From the NCBI GenBank assembly GCA_031273305.1, contig JAISSC010000201.1, forward strand, positions 1 to 7,444: a stretch of DNA of 7,444 nt. The letters are read 5' to 3'. This DNA is from Flavobacteriaceae bacterium (GTDB taxonomy: Bacteria; Bacteroidota; Bacteroidia; Flavobacteriales; Weeksellaceae). The position numbers and the translations under genes are program-made. Under the pieces are notes generated by a model that was not told the DNA's origin, did no database searches, and saw only the letters and a program-made list of their open reading frames with translations. Below are positions 5,835-7,444 of this stretch, piece by piece (the first letter of the stretch is position 1; each line of letters opens with the position of its first letter).

Positions 5835-6266
5835 ATGTATACTATTTTTAAGGACATACACCATTATATAGCAATGATCACGCTGGTTTTTATTTTACTT
5901 TTTACAGTGGTGGCTTTTATCTATTATGTTCAGGAAAGAACCATTACCGCACAAGTAAAAAAAATATCACTTATCACCCTTGCATTTACCCACACTCAGG
6001 TGGTGGCAGGGATTATCTTATTTTTTAGTTCTCCGATATTCCATAATACCGACATGAAAGACCTGATGAAAATAGCTCCCATAAGACGGAATTATATAGA
6101 ACATCCTTTTTCCATGATTATTGTAGCAACCCTTTTAACCCTGATAAATTATCGTATAAAGAAGTCATCCCGAATAACAGTCTGGAACCTTGCACTGGCA
6201 GCCATATCTTTAGCCTTTGCCATAGGGATGGTTCCGAGAGTTTTTTGGAGTACTTTGATTCCATAA
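5835..6266 (+). CDS. small four-helix membrane protein of unknown function
   Basis: A 143-residue protein with four predicted membrane helices at about 10-31, 46-64, 92-106 and 115-132. It resembles, in length and layout, a conserved Bacteroidetes membrane protein family that has no assigned function as far as I know. Histidines lie at or beside the membrane ends of three helices (H9/H10 before helix 1, H53 within helix 2, H90 in EHP before helix 3), and the motif THTQVVAGIILFF is striking. Such placement is compatible with haem binding, but no recognised cytochrome signature is present, so I do not assign a role. A longer reading starting at the TTG at 5802 is rejected because that codon is part of the -7 promoter box; ATG 5835 begins MYTIFKDIHHY. 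The gene is probably transcribed from its own promoter and lies 37 bases upstream of asd. Confidence 0.8.
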   Translation: MYTIFKDIHHYIAMITLVFILLFTVVAFIYYVQERTITAQVKKISLITLAFTHTQVVAGIILFFSSPIFHNTDMKDLMKIAPIRRNYIEHPFSMIIVATLLTLINYRIKKSSRITVWNLALAAISLAFAIGMVPRVFWSTLIP

Positions 6267-6303
6267 CAAATAAAAAATAGAAATCAACAAAAACAATAAA
6301 TTA

Positions 6304-7314
6304 ATGAAAATCGCAATTGTTGGAGTAAGCGGAGCTGTTGGGCAAGAGCTTCTCAAAGTTTTAGACCAGAGAAATTTTCCTTTAACCGGTTTGGTGCTTT
6401 TCGGTTCAAAGAAGAGCGCAGGAAAGGTTTATACCTTTAAGGGAGAAGAGTATAAGGTCAAGGAACTTCAACACAATGATGATTTCAAAGATGTGGATAT
6501 TGCTTTGGTTTCTGCCGGAGGAGGAACCTCCATTGAGTTTGCCGGAACTATTACCAAATATGGAGCAATTATGATAGATAACTCGTCTGCATTCCGTATG
6601 GATGACGATGTCCCTTTGGTAGTCCCGGAAGTGAACGCCGAAGACGCCTTGAATGCACCCAGAAATATCATAGCAAATCCAAACTGTACAACTATCCAGA
6701 TGGTAGTTTCTCTAAAACCGATAGAGCAACTTTCCCATATCAGGAAAGTACATGTTTCTTCCTATCAGTCTGCCTCCGGAGCGGGAGCCACCGCTATGGA
6801 TGAATTGGTACAGCAGGTAAAAGAAGTAGCCGAAGATAAAAACGTTACCGTAGAAAAATTTGCTTATCAACTGGCAATGAACCTGATACCTCATATTGAC
6901 GTATTTACGGATAACGGATATACTAAAGAGGAAATGAAAATGTTTAATGAAACCCGTAAGATAATGCATTCAGATATAGCCGTTTCGGCAACCTGTGTTC
7001 GAGTGCCGGTGATGAGAGCACATTCTGAGAGCATTTGGGTGGAAACGGAAGAAGAACTTACTGTGGAGCAGGTTCGTGATGCCTTTGAAAATTTTGACGG
7101 AATTATCGTTGAGGACAATCCGCAGGAGAAAAAATATCCTATGCCGTTATTTTTATCGGGAAGAGATGAAGTATTCGTAGGAAGAATACGGAAAGACCTG
7201 ACTAATCCTAAAGGAATCACCTTCTGGAGCGTTAGTGACCAGATAAGGAAAGGAGCCGCCCTTAATGCGGTTCAAATAGCGGAATTTCTGGTAAAACAGA
7301 AAGTATCAGGATAA
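6304..7314 (+). CDS. asd: aspartate-semialdehyde dehydrogenase
   Basis: A 336-residue cytoplasmic enzyme that reduces L-aspartyl-4-phosphate to L-aspartate-4-semialdehyde with NADPH, the branch point for lysine/diaminopimelate, threonine and methionine. The N-terminal NADP-binding motif is G7-VSG10-AVG13. The catalytic cysteine is C128 in NPNCTTIQ, the substrate-binding stretch is SYQSASGAGA (153-162), and the general base is H240 in RVPVMRAHSES. The length and the extended region around residues 180-215 fit the bacterial Asd type found in Bacteroidetes and Gram-positives rather than the longer enterobacterial type. The start is preceded by an A-rich leader (6267-6303) with no Shine-Dalgarno and no good promoter, so co-transcription with the upstream membrane protein gene is likely. 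Diaminopimelate made through this step feeds the wall that MtgA polymerises, but this is a metabolic link only. Confidence 0.97.
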   Translation: MKIAIVGVSGAVGQELLKVLDQRNFPLTGLVLFGSKKSAGKVYTFKGEEYKVKELQHNDDFKDVDIALVSAGGGTSIEFAGTITKYGAIMIDNSSAFRMDDDVPLVVPEVNAEDALNAPRNIIANPNCTTIQMVVSLKPIEQLSHIRKVHVSSYQSASGAGATAMDELVQQVKEVAEDKNVTVEKFAYQLAMNLIPHIDVFTDNGYTKEEMKMFNETRKIMHSDIAVSATCVRVPVMRAHSESIWVETEEELTVEQVRDAFENFDGIIVEDNPQEKKYPMPLFLSGRDEVFVGRIRKDLTNPKGITFWSVSDQIRKGAALNAVQIAEFLVKQKVSG

Positions 7315-7324
7315 CGACGGATTA

Positions 7325-7347
7325 AATTAACGTGAGTTCGGGTTAAG
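7325..7347 (+). repeat. 23-bp dispersed repeat, copy 2
   Basis: It matches 295-317 at 21 of 23 positions in the same orientation. Here the ends TTAAC (7327-7331) and GTTAA (7342-7346) are perfectly complementary around a 10-base centre, so the unit can form a small hairpin. It starts 11 bases after the asd stop codon. It might act as a weak terminator or simply be a dispersed repeat. Confidence 0.6.
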
Positions 7348-7396
7348 CACATTATAATTTTTTGAATTGGAATATGATGAAAGATAATTGAATAAT

Positions 7397-7444
7397 GTTA
7401 CATTCCTCCGGAATGCCGTTATGGGTGGGGGATTGTTCATTCTA
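7397..7444. repeat. partial intergenic repeat with palindrome, cut by the window edge
   Basis: CATTCC-TCC-GGAATG (7401-7415) is a perfect 6-bp inverted repeat, followed by a G-rich run (7422-7431) and TTCATTCTA at the window end. From memory, Bacteroidetes genomes carry families of intergenic repeats built of CATTCCTCCGGAATG-like palindromes and TTCTACC blocks, and this looks like a member. GTTACATTC at 7397-7405 also occurs at 56-64. Confidence 0.45.

Noticed and set aside
6251..6257. TACTTTG as a promoter for asd
   Set aside because: There is only one base between TA and TTTG, so it does not fit the element, and no -33 box is present.
6891..7220. 109-codon open frame on the minus strand within asd
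   Set aside because: It lies entirely antisense to a well-conserved gene and shows no recognisable protein features; the same applies to the other minus-strand frames over metN, metI and metQ.

Overview
The window looks like chromosomal DNA from a Bacteroidetes bacterium, most likely of the Bacteroidales. Three things point there. Translation starts are preceded by A/T-rich leaders without Shine-Dalgarno sequences. Several upstream regions carry the Bacteroidetes -7 promoter element TAnnTTTG, in two cases with a correctly spaced -33 TTG. One gene encodes the Plug protein of the type IX secretion system, which is confined to this phylum. All recognised genes are on the + strand.

Layout. Positions 1-404 are non-coding: two tandem copies of a REP-like palindromic repeat, an A/T-rich stretch with a weak hairpin, a 23-bp dispersed repeat, and a strong promoter with an operator-like palindrome. 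Positions 405-933 hold a toxin-antitoxin pair, an unusual antitoxin followed by a YoeB-family mRNA interferase. Positions 934-1174 are non-coding, with another repeat copy and the promoter of the next operon. Positions 1175-3707 are metN-metI-metQ, a complete D/L-methionine ABC importer. These are followed by mtgA (3743-4402, peptidoglycan glycosyltransferase), the T9SS Plug gene (4436-5680), a small four-helix membrane protein of unknown function (5835-6266) and asd (6304-7314, aspartate-semialdehyde dehydrogenase). The last 130 bases are non-coding and contain a second copy of the 23-bp repeat and part of a further repeat.

How the genes fit together. MetQ captures methionine, MetI forms the channel and MetN drives transport. 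Asd makes the branch-point intermediate for methionine, threonine, lysine and diaminopimelate. MtgA polymerises glycan strands of the wall that contains diaminopimelate. These links are metabolic; only metNIQ is clearly an operon. The toxin-antitoxin pair is self-contained, more A/T-rich than the met genes and bracketed by repeats, so it is the one clearly accessory part.

The most notable point is the antitoxin. Its N-terminal half looks like a ribbon-helix-helix DNA-binding domain, while its C-terminal tail looks like the YoeB-neutralising tail of YefM, so it appears to be a domain-swapped partner for YoeB. Otherwise the window is mostly conserved housekeeping content, and I see no large undescribed multi-gene system.
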